NCBI GenBank assembly: GCA_034722035.1
Contig: JAYENK010000020.1
Coordinates: 1 to 17,124 of the forward strand
Reading direction: 5' to 3'
DNA length: 17,124 bases
DNA from: JAYENK01 sp034722035
Lineage (GTDB): Bacteria > Patescibacteriota > Patescibacteriia > Patescibacteriales > UBA12075
In this document: in pieces, positions 6,523 to 13,807 of the stretch
Position numbering within the stretch: position 1 is the first letter of the stretch
How the letters are laid out: every line of letters begins with the position of its first letter
Position numbers and translations under genes: made by a program
The notes under the pieces: model-generated
Databases searched by the model: none
What the model was told of the DNA's origin: nothing
The model's input: the letters and a program-made list of their open reading frames with translations, nothing else

Positions 6523-7395
6523 ATGTCTATAAAACCTAAAACTTACACCATCGGCCTTGATATCGGCGGCACCACTATCAAGGGAATATTATTCGATGGA
6601 GAAAAAATAATTACTGACCATGAGCTCGGGACACCAAAAGATAATCTAAAACATTTTCTTGTAATAATAAAGGCGGTAGTTGATCCGTTGCTTGAAAAAA
6701 CGAAAGAATTAAAAGTTAAAATTAACGGCATTGGCGTGGGTGTTGCCGGAATAATAAACGCCGACAAAACAATTAATTTACATTCACCAAATATTTCTAT
6801 TATAAATAACATTAATCTGCCGGAAAAAATTGAAGAACTGTTTAATCTTCCTGTTTTGGCAGATAATGACACAAACTGTTTGGTGTTAGCTGAATCATTA
6901 TTGGGAGCGGGCAAAAACCGAAACAGTGTATATGGAATTATTATCGGCACTGGCATTGGCGGTGGCTGGTATCTGAATGGAAACATTCATGACGGCGCCC
7001 ATGGAGGAGCAGGCGAACCGGGCGAAATGATCATAGAGGCTGGCTCTGGCATGGGTCTAGAGACCGCATACCATCAGCTCATGCAAAATAATCCAAATCA
7101 GATGGCAGAAGAAGCTTATCACGGTGATGTCCTTGCTTTAAAAAGCTATGAAGAACTCGGTAATATTATTGGTATTACTATTGCTAATATAAGTAATCTA
7201 ATCAATCCGGAAATTTTTATCCTTTATGGCGGCGCGCTTGAATCCAGCGATTTATTTTTATCAAAAACAAAAAAAATAGCAAAAAAATACATCGCGTCAA
7301 GCGAAGCTAAGAAAAAAATAAAAATAGTTAAATCTAAGTTGGTAGGGCATGCTGGAGCAATCGGGGCGGCCTTACTGTTTAATAATAAAAAATAA
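6523..7395 (+). CDS. ROK-family sugar kinase (glucokinase-like), lacking the cysteine zinc motif
   Basis: The ATG at 6523 gives 290 residues; a TTG at 6514 would lie within the inverted repeat. Phosphate-binding DIGGTTIKG is at 13-21. IGVGVAGIINA is the second ATPase strand, ADNDTN (113-118) holds the likely catalytic aspartate, and GTGIGGGWYLNG (142-153) with HGGAGEPGEM (160-169) completes the ROK signature. Where most members continue with the zinc-binding CxCGxxGCxE, this one reads EAGSGMGLETAY without any cysteine. The protein probably phosphorylates a hexose in the cytoplasm with ATP. It carries no N-terminal DNA-binding domain, so it is a kinase rather than a repressor. glyA follows with no intervening base. 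Sugar specificity is not deducible. Confidence 0.88.
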   Translation: MSIKPKTYTIGLDIGGTTIKGILFDGEKIITDHELGTPKDNLKHFLVIIKAVVDPLLEKTKELKVKINGIGVGVAGIINADKTINLHSPNISIINNINLPEKIEELFNLPVLADNDTNCLVLAESLLGAGKNRNSVYGIIIGTGIGGGWYLNGNIHDGAHGGAGEPGEMIIEAGSGMGLETAYHQLMQNNPNQMAEEAYHGDVLALKSYEELGNIIGITIANISNLINPEIFILYGGALESSDLFLSKTKKIAKKYIASSEAKKKIKIVKSKLVGHAGAIGAALLFNNKK

Positions 7396-8622
7396 ATGCA
7401 ATACAAAAATTTAAAAAAAGATTCAGCCGTATTTAATATTTTAGAAGCGGAAAAAAAAAGGCAAGCCGAAGAAATAGAAATGATTGCCAGTGAAAATTAT
7501 GTTAGCCAGGCCGTAATGGAAGCAATGGCAACTTGTTTTACCAACAAATACAGCGAAGGGTATCCGGGGCACCGATATTATGGCGGCAATCAAATAATTG
7601 ACGATATAGAAGCTTTAGCAATTAATCGAGCCAAAAAGCTTTTCTCTGCCCAGCACGTTAATGTCCAACCTTTGTCCGGCTCTCCGGCAAACGCAGCGGT
7701 ATATTTTGCTTTTTTGAAGCCAAACGACAAAGTACTTGGCCTAAAACTTGATCATGGCGGACATCTCTCGCATGGACATCCCGTAAACTTCTCTGGTCGA
7801 CTTTACGATTTTGTCCAATACGAAATAGACGTTAAAACCGGCCGGATTGATATGGACAAGGTTGAAAAAATCGCCAAGCAAGAAAAACCAAAAATGATTG
7901 TTGCCGGATATAGCGCCTATTCCCGAGAAATTGAATGGCAACGCTTTAAGGAAATTGCCGACATGATTGGTGCTTATACTTTTGCCGATATTGCCCACAC
8001 CGCCGGCTTAATCGCCGGCAGACAAATGGATAATCCTGTACCCATTTTTGATGTCGTCTCTACCACTACTCACAAAACCTTGCGCGGACCGAGAGGAGCA
8101 ATAATAATGTGCAAAGAAAAATTTACCAAACAAATTGACAGCGCGGTATTCCCCGGCATGCAAGGCGGTCCGCACGATCATATCACCGCAGCCAAAGCTG
8201 TTGCTCTCAACGAAGCATTACAGGCCGATTTTAGAACATATGCGGCGCAAACAATTAAAAATTGCCAAACTTTGGCTAGAGAATTTACGGCAAAAGGATA
8301 TGATATAATATCAAACGGAACCGACAATCATCTAATTGTACTGAATCTAAGCAAACTTGATTTACCCGGAAAAGAGGCAGAACAAATTTTGGAACAAATC
8401 GGTATTTCGGTCTCCCGCTCCACTATCCCCAATGATCCGCGTTCGCCAATGAATCCAAGCGGAATTCGTATCGGCACACCGGCAATTACCACCAGAGGAA
8501 TGGGAGAAGCGGAAGTAAAACAAATTGCCGAATTGATCGACCAAGCCTTACATAAAAAAAATTTAAATAATATAAAAAATAAAATGAAGAGGCTTTGTAA
8601 AAAATTTCCAATACCAAATTAA
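7396..8622 (+). CDS. glyA: serine hydroxymethyltransferase
   Basis: The 408-residue protein is full length for the family. The start region AEEIEMIASENYVSQAVMEA is followed by NKYSEGYPGHRYYGGNQ and the PLP-binding motif VVSTTTHKTLRGPRG, with the Schiff-base lysine at K227. ADIAHTAGLIAGR supplies the aspartate-histidine pair that holds the cofactor. It interconverts serine plus tetrahydrofolate with glycine plus 5,10-methylene-tetrahydrofolate in the cytoplasm, feeding thymidylate and formyl donors. Its ATG directly follows the ROK kinase stop codon, so the two are probably cotranscribed. The convergent gene downstream is folD, the next enzyme for the same folate product. Confidence 0.98.
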   Translation: MQYKNLKKDSAVFNILEAEKKRQAEEIEMIASENYVSQAVMEAMATCFTNKYSEGYPGHRYYGGNQIIDDIEALAINRAKKLFSAQHVNVQPLSGSPANAAVYFAFLKPNDKVLGLKLDHGGHLSHGHPVNFSGRLYDFVQYEIDVKTGRIDMDKVEKIAKQEKPKMIVAGYSAYSREIEWQRFKEIADMIGAYTFADIAHTAGLIAGRQMDNPVPIFDVVSTTTHKTLRGPRGAIIMCKEKFTKQIDSAVFPGMQGGPHDHITAAKAVALNEALQADFRTYAAQTIKNCQTLAREFTAKGYDIISNGTDNHLIVLNLSKLDLPGKEAEQILEQIGISVSRSTIPNDPRSPMNPSGIRIGTPAITTRGMGEAEVKQIAELIDQALHKKNLNNIKNKMKRLCKKFPIPN

Positions 8623-8625
8623 CTT

Positions 8626-8766
8626 ATGCCAAAGAAAATAATAAACAAAAAACAACAAGAAGAAAAGCAAACCGACAAGCCAAAGCAGCTCAAGGGAAGC
8701 GGTCCGCTAGCGATTGCAATTACTCTGCAAAATACCCTGGAATCACACAAGCGACGTTGCTTTTAA
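8626..8766 (+). CDS. small lysine-rich hypothetical protein, 46 aa
   Basis: An ATG three bases after the glyA stop opens a 46-codon frame that ends at TAA 8764-8766. The product is very basic at first (MPKKIINKKQQEEKQTDKPK), then has GSGPLAIAITLQNTLESHKR and ends in a cysteine. Its last 24 bases overlap the 3' end of convergent folD. I recognise no family and see no Shine-Dalgarno sequence. The basic, disordered start followed by a short hydrophobic segment could be the stub of a longer lost gene. It is reported because it fills the glyA-folD gap and could be translationally coupled to glyA. Confidence 0.3.
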   Translation: MPKKIINKKQQEEKQTDKPKQLKGSGPLAIAITLQNTLESHKRRCF

Positions 8767-9573
8767 TACATTTTTCATCAACATCGCAATTGTCATTGGT
8801 CCAACCCCGCCCGGCACGGGCGTAATTGCGCCGGCAACATCTTTTACATTTTCAAAATCAACATCCCCGCACAGCTTTCCGTTCTCCAAACGATTAATAC
8901 CAACATCAATCACGATTGCGCCGGTCTTTATCATATCAGCCTTAATCAAATTCGCCTTGCCAGCTGCGGCTATCAAAATATCGGCCTGTTTGCACATTGC
9001 GCGCAAGTCCTTTGTTTTGGTATGACAAACTGTGACGGTCGCATGTTCGTTCAAAAGTAATTGCGCCACCGGCTTGCCCACAATATCGGATCGACCAACC
9101 ACGACCGCGTGACGGCCGAATATTTCATAACCGCTTTGCTTGATTATTTCAATAATCCCTTTGGGCGTAGCCGGCACAAAACCTTTCTGACCAAGCATAA
9201 GCTTACCCAAATTAAGCGGATGAAAACCGTCCACGTCTTTTTTCAGATCAATCGCTTTTAAAACAATCTGCTTGTTCAAATGATCGGGTAACGGCAATTG
9301 TACTAAAATTCCATGAACAGCTTTATCTTTATTTAATTTTTCAATAAGTTCAAGGATTTCATATTTTGTTGCCTGCTCCGATAATTCATAAAGAGTAAAA
9401 TCTATCCCGACCTGCTCACAGGCGATTTTTTTATGCCTAACGTAAACAAGCGAAGCCGGACTTGAGCCCGCCAAAATAACTGCCAAAGAGGGATTTAAAT
9501 TATTTTTTTTAATTTCTTCTTTAATTTCGTCTTTAATTGCCTGAGCAATTTGTTTACCATTAATTATGCTCAT
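8743..9573 (-). CDS. folD: bifunctional methylene-THF dehydrogenase / methenyl-THF cyclohydrolase
   Basis: The 276-residue protein matches FolD in full. VYVRHK has the catalytic tyrosine and lysine spaced as in the family (Y44, K48). VQLPLP (91-96) and KDVDGFHP (112-119) shape the folate site, VVGRSDIVGKPVA (158-170) is the dinucleotide-binding loop, and PGGVGPMT (254-261) is the C-terminal signature. It oxidises 5,10-methylene-THF with NADP and hydrolyses the product to 10-formyl-THF for purine and initiator-tRNA formylation. It acts on the product of GlyA, encoded convergently next door. A TAATAT box lies 9 bases upstream of the ATG on the minus strand and no Shine-Dalgarno sequence is seen, so the message may be leaderless. 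Confidence 0.97.
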   Translation of the reverse strand: MSIINGKQIAQAIKDEIKEEIKKNNLNPSLAVILAGSSPASLVYVRHKKIACEQVGIDFTLYELSEQATKYEILELIEKLNKDKAVHGILVQLPLPDHLNKQIVLKAIDLKKDVDGFHPLNLGKLMLGQKGFVPATPKGIIEIIKQSGYEIFGRHAVVVGRSDIVGKPVAQLLLNEHATVTVCHTKTKDLRAMCKQADILIAAAGKANLIKADMIKTGAIVIDVGINRLENGKLCGDVDFENVKDVAGAITPVPGGVGPMTIAMLMKNVLKATSLV

Positions 9574-9686
9574 AATTATTTAATATTAGATATAAAATAT
9601 AAAACTGCGTGCTTAATACTTAATACTTTATACTCTCTCAAAACAAACCCCTTATCCTTGATACTGTCTTTTTCGTCATATATTTT

Positions 9687-10400
9687 TTATTTAAATTTTC
9701 CCTTTAAAAATCTCTTCCGCTTTGACTCTGCTATTCGTTCGATGGCGTAACGCAAAGCTGTCCTTGAAATTTTAGTATAATTCATAATTAAAAATTCTTC
9801 AACTTTTTTATTGTCTTTTTTCCGGGCTTCACGCAGCATCCAACCGACTGCTTTGCGCATCAAATCTTCTTTGTCGCCAAGAAGTTTTTTCGATAATTTT
9901 AATGTCGTCTCAATTTTGCCTTCTCTAATAAAAATCCAAGTCGCGACTATTCCTGCTCTTCTTTCCCAAAGAATTTTTGACTCTATTAAATCATCTAAAA
10001 TTTTTATACTTTTAATACCATCCAAAATAGCTTGACCCAAAATATAATGAGCTGATAAGTCCACCAAATCCCAATTGTTTACATATTTTAAATTCTTCAG
10101 ATAAAAATTTAAAAATAATTTTTGTTTTTTCCTATCTTTCTCCTTGCTTGAAAGCTTTGAGTTTTCTACCAAAATCAAAATCGCGCAAAGCCTTTCCTCG
10201 TGAATCTTGGAGCTAATTACTTTCTGTAGTTCTGTTAAAGAAATATCTTTAAACATTTTTGCCACTTTTCTAGTATCTGGCGTTCTCACTCCGACAAAAA
10301 TGTCTCCTTCCCCATATTGCCCTTTTCCAGTCTTAAAAAACCATTCATTGGTCTTTTTCCGCTCCTTGGAAGCATATTTTTTTAATTCTTGTTTTATCAT
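9687..10400 (-). CDS. alkD: DNA alkylation repair protein, AlkD-type HEAT-repeat DNA glycosylase
   Basis: The 237-residue protein is made of short helices, as in the HEAT-like AlkC/AlkD family. The residues that hold and excise alkylated bases in Bacillus cereus AlkD (W109, D113, R148, W187) have counterparts in the same order and almost the same numbering. YVNNWDLVDLS gives W110 and D114, WERRAG gives R147 and R148, and KAVGWMLREAR gives W187. The enzyme removes N3- and N7-alkylated purines such as 7-methylguanine without flipping the base. The gene is divergent from the GreA/B-like gene, separated by an extremely AT-rich 94 bases. There is no Shine-Dalgarno sequence. Confidence 0.93.
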   Translation of the reverse strand: MIKQELKKYASKERKKTNEWFFKTGKGQYGEGDIFVGVRTPDTRKVAKMFKDISLTELQKVISSKIHEERLCAILILVENSKLSSKEKDRKKQKLFLNFYLKNLKYVNNWDLVDLSAHYILGQAILDGIKSIKILDDLIESKILWERRAGIVATWIFIREGKIETTLKLSKKLLGDKEDLMRKAVGWMLREARKKDNKKVEEFLIMNYTKISRTALRYAIERIAESKRKRFLKGKFK

Positions 10401-10459
10401 ATTACAGGCAATTATATTATATATTATAATACTATAATTATCTACTAATTATTTATTTT

Positions 10460-10487
10460 TTGTAATTATATTTTAATAAGCTATAAT
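10460..10487 (+). promoter_or_regulatory. promoter of the GreA/B-like gene, apparently leaderless
   Basis: A perfect TATAAT (10482-10487) ends exactly 7 bases before the ATG at 10495. That is the normal distance from a -10 box to the first transcribed base, so the message would begin at or next to the A of the start codon. A weaker -35 box, TTGTAA (10460-10465), lies 16 bases upstream. No Shine-Dalgarno sequence could fit. Confidence 0.6.
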
Positions 10488-10494
10488 TAATAAT

Positions 10495-10995
10495 ATGAGA
10501 ACACCAATTAGAAAAGCGGGAAAATATAATAGAACTAAGATGGATCCGCATCTTAGTTTGACTAGATATAAAAGCCTAAAAAGCAAAATAAAACGCTTAA
10601 AGGCTTTTAACCAACCGCAAATAATCAAAGAGGTTAAATTGTTGGCCCAAGACGGAGACTTTTCCGACAATGCCGCCTATTCGATTGCCAAAGGCCGCTT
10701 ACGCGGCCTAAATCAATACATCGCAGAAACCGAAGACCTCTTGCGGCGCGCAATTATAATCGAGCCTTCCACTTCTTCTAAAGTAGTAAAAATTGGATCG
10801 CAAGTTAAGCTCGAGGTCAATAAAAAAATTAAAGCCTACCAAATCCTGGGACCAAGCGAAGCCGATCCGGCTCATGGCATTATTTCATACCAGTCCCCAC
10901 TCGCCAAAGCCTTAATCGATCAAAAACTCGGCGCAACTATTGAGCTTAAAAATAAAAATAAAACAATTTATTATAAAATTATTGAGATATTATAA
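10495..10995 (+). CDS. GreA/GreB-family transcription elongation factor
   Basis: The 166-residue protein starts MRTPIRKAGKY, resembling GreB's opening, then forms a long coiled coil (about 20-90). At its tip, QDGDFSDNAAY (52-62) matches the GDxSENAEY signature with acidic residues D55 and D58, which place magnesium in the RNA polymerase active centre. The C-terminal globular domain shows ILGPSEADPAHGIISYQSPLAKALI, the conserved FKBP-like segment. The factor enters the polymerase secondary channel and stimulates cleavage of backtracked RNA. The second acidic residue is D rather than the usual E. The promoter appears leaderless. recQ follows after 38 bases on the same strand. GreA versus GreB cannot be settled by eye. 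Confidence 0.88.
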   Translation: MRTPIRKAGKYNRTKMDPHLSLTRYKSLKSKIKRLKAFNQPQIIKEVKLLAQDGDFSDNAAYSIAKGRLRGLNQYIAETEDLLRRAIIIEPSTSSKVVKIGSQVKLEVNKKIKAYQILGPSEADPAHGIISYQSPLAKALIDQKLGATIELKNKNKTIYYKIIEIL

Positions 10996-11033
10996 TGTGT
11001 GCTAAGATGATAATTGATAATAATCAAGCATAA

Positions 11034-13058
11034 ATGACAAAAGAACAAACAGAAAATTTAAAAAGTATTTTAAAACACCACTGGGGCTATGATTCTTTTC
11101 GACTGGGGCAAACACGAGCGCTTGAAGCAATAATGCAAGAAAAATCAAGCGTAATAATTATGCCGACCGGAGGCGGTAAATCTTTGTGCTACCAATTGCC
11201 GGCTCTGGCTCTGCCCGGAGTAAGCATCGTAGTCTCTCCCTTGATCGCGCTGATGAAAGATCAGGTTGACAGCTTAATAAAAATCGGAGTACCAGCCACT
11301 TTTATCAATTCATCAATCAGTCAAAGCGAAACTTTCAATCGTTTGGAGGGAATAAAAAACAATACTTACAAACTATTATATATTGCGCCGGAGCGATTTT
11401 ATAATCAAAATTTTATGAGCGCGCTAAAAGATATTAAGATTTCACTATTCGCAATTGACGAAGCGCATTGTATCAGCGAATGGGGGCACGACTTTCGTCC
11501 AAGCTATATTAAATTAAGCCACACTATAAAATTGCTGAACCATCCACCGGTTATGGCCCTAACCGCAACTGCCACGCCTGAAGTAAAAAAAGATCTTATC
11601 AAGCAATTAAATCTGGAAAATCCGGAAATTATAATCACCGGCTTTGCTCGCCCCAATCTACAATTTGGCATAATTCATTCGAATGAAGCGCGCAAACCCC
11701 AATTTGTTTTAGATGCTGTCAATAGCGTACCAAAAGGAACCGGCATTGTTTATGTCGGCACCAGAGCGCGCGTGGACAATTTGACGCAATACTTGATTGA
11801 AAATGACATTGAAGCCTTGAGTTATCATGCCGGCATTGACCCGGAAGACCGCAAATGGGTGCAAAACAGTTTTATGGACAATAAAATCCGGGTAATTGTC
11901 GCGACCAATGCGTTCGGTCTGGGGATTGACAAAGCGGACGTTCGTTTTGTTATCCACTATGATATGCCAGGCACAGTTGAGGCTTATTACCAAGAAGCCG
12001 GGCGAGCGGGGCGAGACGGCAAACCAAGTTTTTGCTTACTGCTCTACAACTCCCGCGACCGGGCTTTGCATGAATTTTTTATTAAAGGCGACAATCCGCC
12101 TGCTTCCTTAGTGCGAGAAATTTATGATCTGCTCCTTAGCTATGAGTCAGACACAATAATGATAACATATGCCGAAATCATAGAAAATTTATCCGACACT
12201 GTGCCTGATATGGCAATTGGCACCTGCTTAAAAATTCTGGAAAAAGAAGGTTATGTTGCCAGGCAAAACGAAAAACGCGGCAATGCCTATATTCGGCTTT
12301 TAAAGCCAATCGAATATATCATGGATACAATCAGCAAACAAGCTAAAAAACAACGTGAAGTAATGAACAAGCTGAATGAACGCTTTGCCAATGAAATTAA
12401 TGCCGGTTGGAATTTCTTACCAGAAGAATGCGCGGAAATAATCGGCGTCAAACGCGAAGCTCTAATGCGAGCAATTAAAAAACTGTCCACCGAAGGATTA
12501 CTCGAATATCGTCCACCTTTCCGCGGAACCGAGATTCAAATTCTCAAAAGAGAAAAAGCAAGCAAATTAAAACTTGATGAAAGCGCGATGAAAGAAAAAT
12601 TACGCGCTTCTTATGATAAACTGGATAAAATCGAAGATTATGTTTATTCTTTAATTTGCCGACAAAAATACATGTTAAATTATTTTGGCGACACTGATTC
12701 ACGCGTCTGCGGTAAATGCGATATCTGTTTGACCGGAAAAACTCTGGGTAAAACCAAAAATCCTTCGACAGGCTCAGGACATGGACAAAAAGCGCCAAAT
12801 CGGTGGAGAAAAAACGTATTCACCCCCAAAGAAGAACCAGGAGAATATGAAGTAGCGCCGGCAGACAAAAAAAGTGATCTCTCAACCAAATTAACCCAGC
12901 TAGAAACTTTGGATCTAATCAATAAAGGTCTTAGCTTGGGAGAAATCGCGGAAAAACGCGATATGAACGAAAAAGACGTAAAGAACCATATCGTGTTTTT
13001 ACTGGAAAAGAAAATTTTGGAAGAAAAAAAAGCCAACAAGCTAATTTCCAAAAAATAA
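11034..13058 (+). CDS. recQ: RecQ-family ATP-dependent DNA helicase with rearranged accessory domains
   Basis: The 674-residue protein has the full SF2 core. FRLGQ is motif 0 (22-26), MPTGGGKS is the Walker A motif (43-50), IDEAHCISEWGHDFRPSY includes the DEAH box (142-145), TATAT is motif III, and QEAGRAGRDG is motif VI (320-329). The zinc site C542, C559, C562, C565 has the same spacing as E. coli RecQ but lies about 160 residues later. About 190 residues with winged-helix-like segments lie between the core and the zinc site (for example DTIMITYAEIIENLSD and GVKREALMRAIKKLSTEGLL). The C-terminus ends in a helix-turn-helix-like stretch (LINKGLSLGEIAEKRDMNE) instead of HRDC. A low-complexity linker (576-585) is encoded by an interspersed repeat. 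It unwinds DNA 3' to 5' in recombination and fork repair. Confidence 0.95.
   Translation: MTKEQTENLKSILKHHWGYDSFRLGQTRALEAIMQEKSSVIIMPTGGGKSLCYQLPALALPGVSIVVSPLIALMKDQVDSLIKIGVPATFINSSISQSETFNRLEGIKNNTYKLLYIAPERFYNQNFMSALKDIKISLFAIDEAHCISEWGHDFRPSYIKLSHTIKLLNHPPVMALTATATPEVKKDLIKQLNLENPEIIITGFARPNLQFGIIHSNEARKPQFVLDAVNSVPKGTGIVYVGTRARVDNLTQYLIENDIEALSYHAGIDPEDRKWVQNSFMDNKIRVIVATNAFGLGIDKADVRFVIHYDMPGTVEAYYQEAGRAGRDGKPSFCLLLYNSRDRALHEFFIKGDNPPASLVREIYDLLLSYESDTIMITYAEIIENLSDTVPDMAIGTCLKILEKEGYVARQNEKRGNAYIRLLKPIEYIMDTISKQAKKQREVMNKLNERFANEINAGWNFLPEECAEIIGVKREALMRAIKKLSTEGLLEYRPPFRGTEIQILKREKASKLKLDESAMKEKLRASYDKLDKIEDYVYSLICRQKYMLNYFGDTDSRVCGKCDICLTGKTLGKTKNPSTGSGHGQKAPNRWRKNVFTPKEEPGEYEVAPADKKSDLSTKLTQLETLDLINKGLSLGEIAEKRDMNEKDVKNHIVFLLEKKILEEKKANKLISKK
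12761..12790. repeat. REP-like interspersed repeat inserted in frame within recQ
   Basis: The segment starting TCCTTCGACAGGCTCAGGAC matches the widely known interspersed word CCTTCGACA(A/G)GCTCAGGAC, found in many bacterial genomes and usually between genes. Its opposite-strand frames read PEPVEG and LSLSKD, the typical false peptides of that repeat. Here it encodes PSTGSGHG in the linker between the zinc site and the C-terminal helices of RecQ, without breaking the frame. TCCT and AGGA at its ends are inverted. Confidence 0.6.
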
Positions 13059-13067
13059 AACAAAAGA

Positions 13068-13772
13068 ATGAATAAGCAAAGCGAAGAAAAAATATTAAAT
13101 ATCGTCAAAAAAAATTATGATGACATTGCTGAACAATATAACGAAACAAGAAAAAAACACTTAGAACCTTTGTGGAATCATTTAGTTGAATATGCCAAAG
13201 AAGCGCCCAAAAGAGCTAAAATTCTTGATATTGGCTGTGGCAATGGCCGCCTCATCGAGGCTTTTAATGATATGCCAATTGATTACCTGGGCATTGATCC
13301 GTGCGAAGAACTGATTAATAAGGCCAAGGAGCAAAAATACGGATTTAGATTTGAGCTTGGCAATATACTCGAGCTGGACAAATTTGAAGAAACAAATTTT
13401 GACTATATTTTTTCAACTGCTGTGATTCATCATTTACCCGGACAAGCTTTGCGCATTAAAGCGCTCAAGCAAATGAAAAATAAACTTAACGAAAACGGCA
13501 AAATAATTTTAACCGTTTGGAACCTATGGAGTCAAAAACGATTCCAAAGATTATTATTAAAATTTAACCTGAAAAAATTAATTTTCCAGAATAAAATGGA
13601 TTTTAATGATATTTTATTCCCCTGGAAAAATCCGCAAGGCAAAATAGTGAGTGAGCGATATTATCATGCTTTTACAAAAAAAAAGCTAAAAAAAATCAGC
13701 CAAAAAGCCGATTTAAAAATAGAAAAATTATTTAAGGATAAGTTTAATTATTATCTGGTGCTTACAAAATAA
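13068..13772 (+). CDS. class I SAM-dependent methyltransferase, Trm9/ALKBH8-like
   Basis: The 234-residue protein has the Rossmann-fold methyltransferase motifs. ILDIGCGNGRLIEA (52-65) is the SAM loop, YLGIDPCEELI ends strand 2 with the ribose-binding aspartate D77, and FDYIFSTAVIHHLPG is motif IV-V. VIHHL, then ALKQMKNKLNENGKIILTVWN and the late RYYHAFTKKKLKK resemble Trm9-type enzymes, which methylate carboxymethyl-uridine at the tRNA wobble position. No other enzyme of that pathway is in the window, so a tRNA role here is inferred from resemblance only. It starts 9 bases after recQ and is probably cotranscribed with it. Another small-molecule or RNA substrate remains possible. Confidence 0.8.
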   Translation: MNKQSEEKILNIVKKNYDDIAEQYNETRKKHLEPLWNHLVEYAKEAPKRAKILDIGCGNGRLIEAFNDMPIDYLGIDPCEELINKAKEQKYGFRFELGNILELDKFEETNFDYIFSTAVIHHLPGQALRIKALKQMKNKLNENGKIILTVWNLWSQKRFQRLLLKFNLKKLIFQNKMDFNDILFPWKNPQGKIVSERYYHAFTKKKLKKISQKADLKIEKLFKDKFNYYLVLTK

Positions 13773-13807
13773 AAACTAATTTTTTTGGGTTAACTTGATT
13801 CCGTCAA

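Noticed and set aside
6543..6986. 147-aa minus-strand frame opposite the ROK kinase
   Set aside because: It is the complement of a well-supported coding sequence and has no family resemblance of its own.
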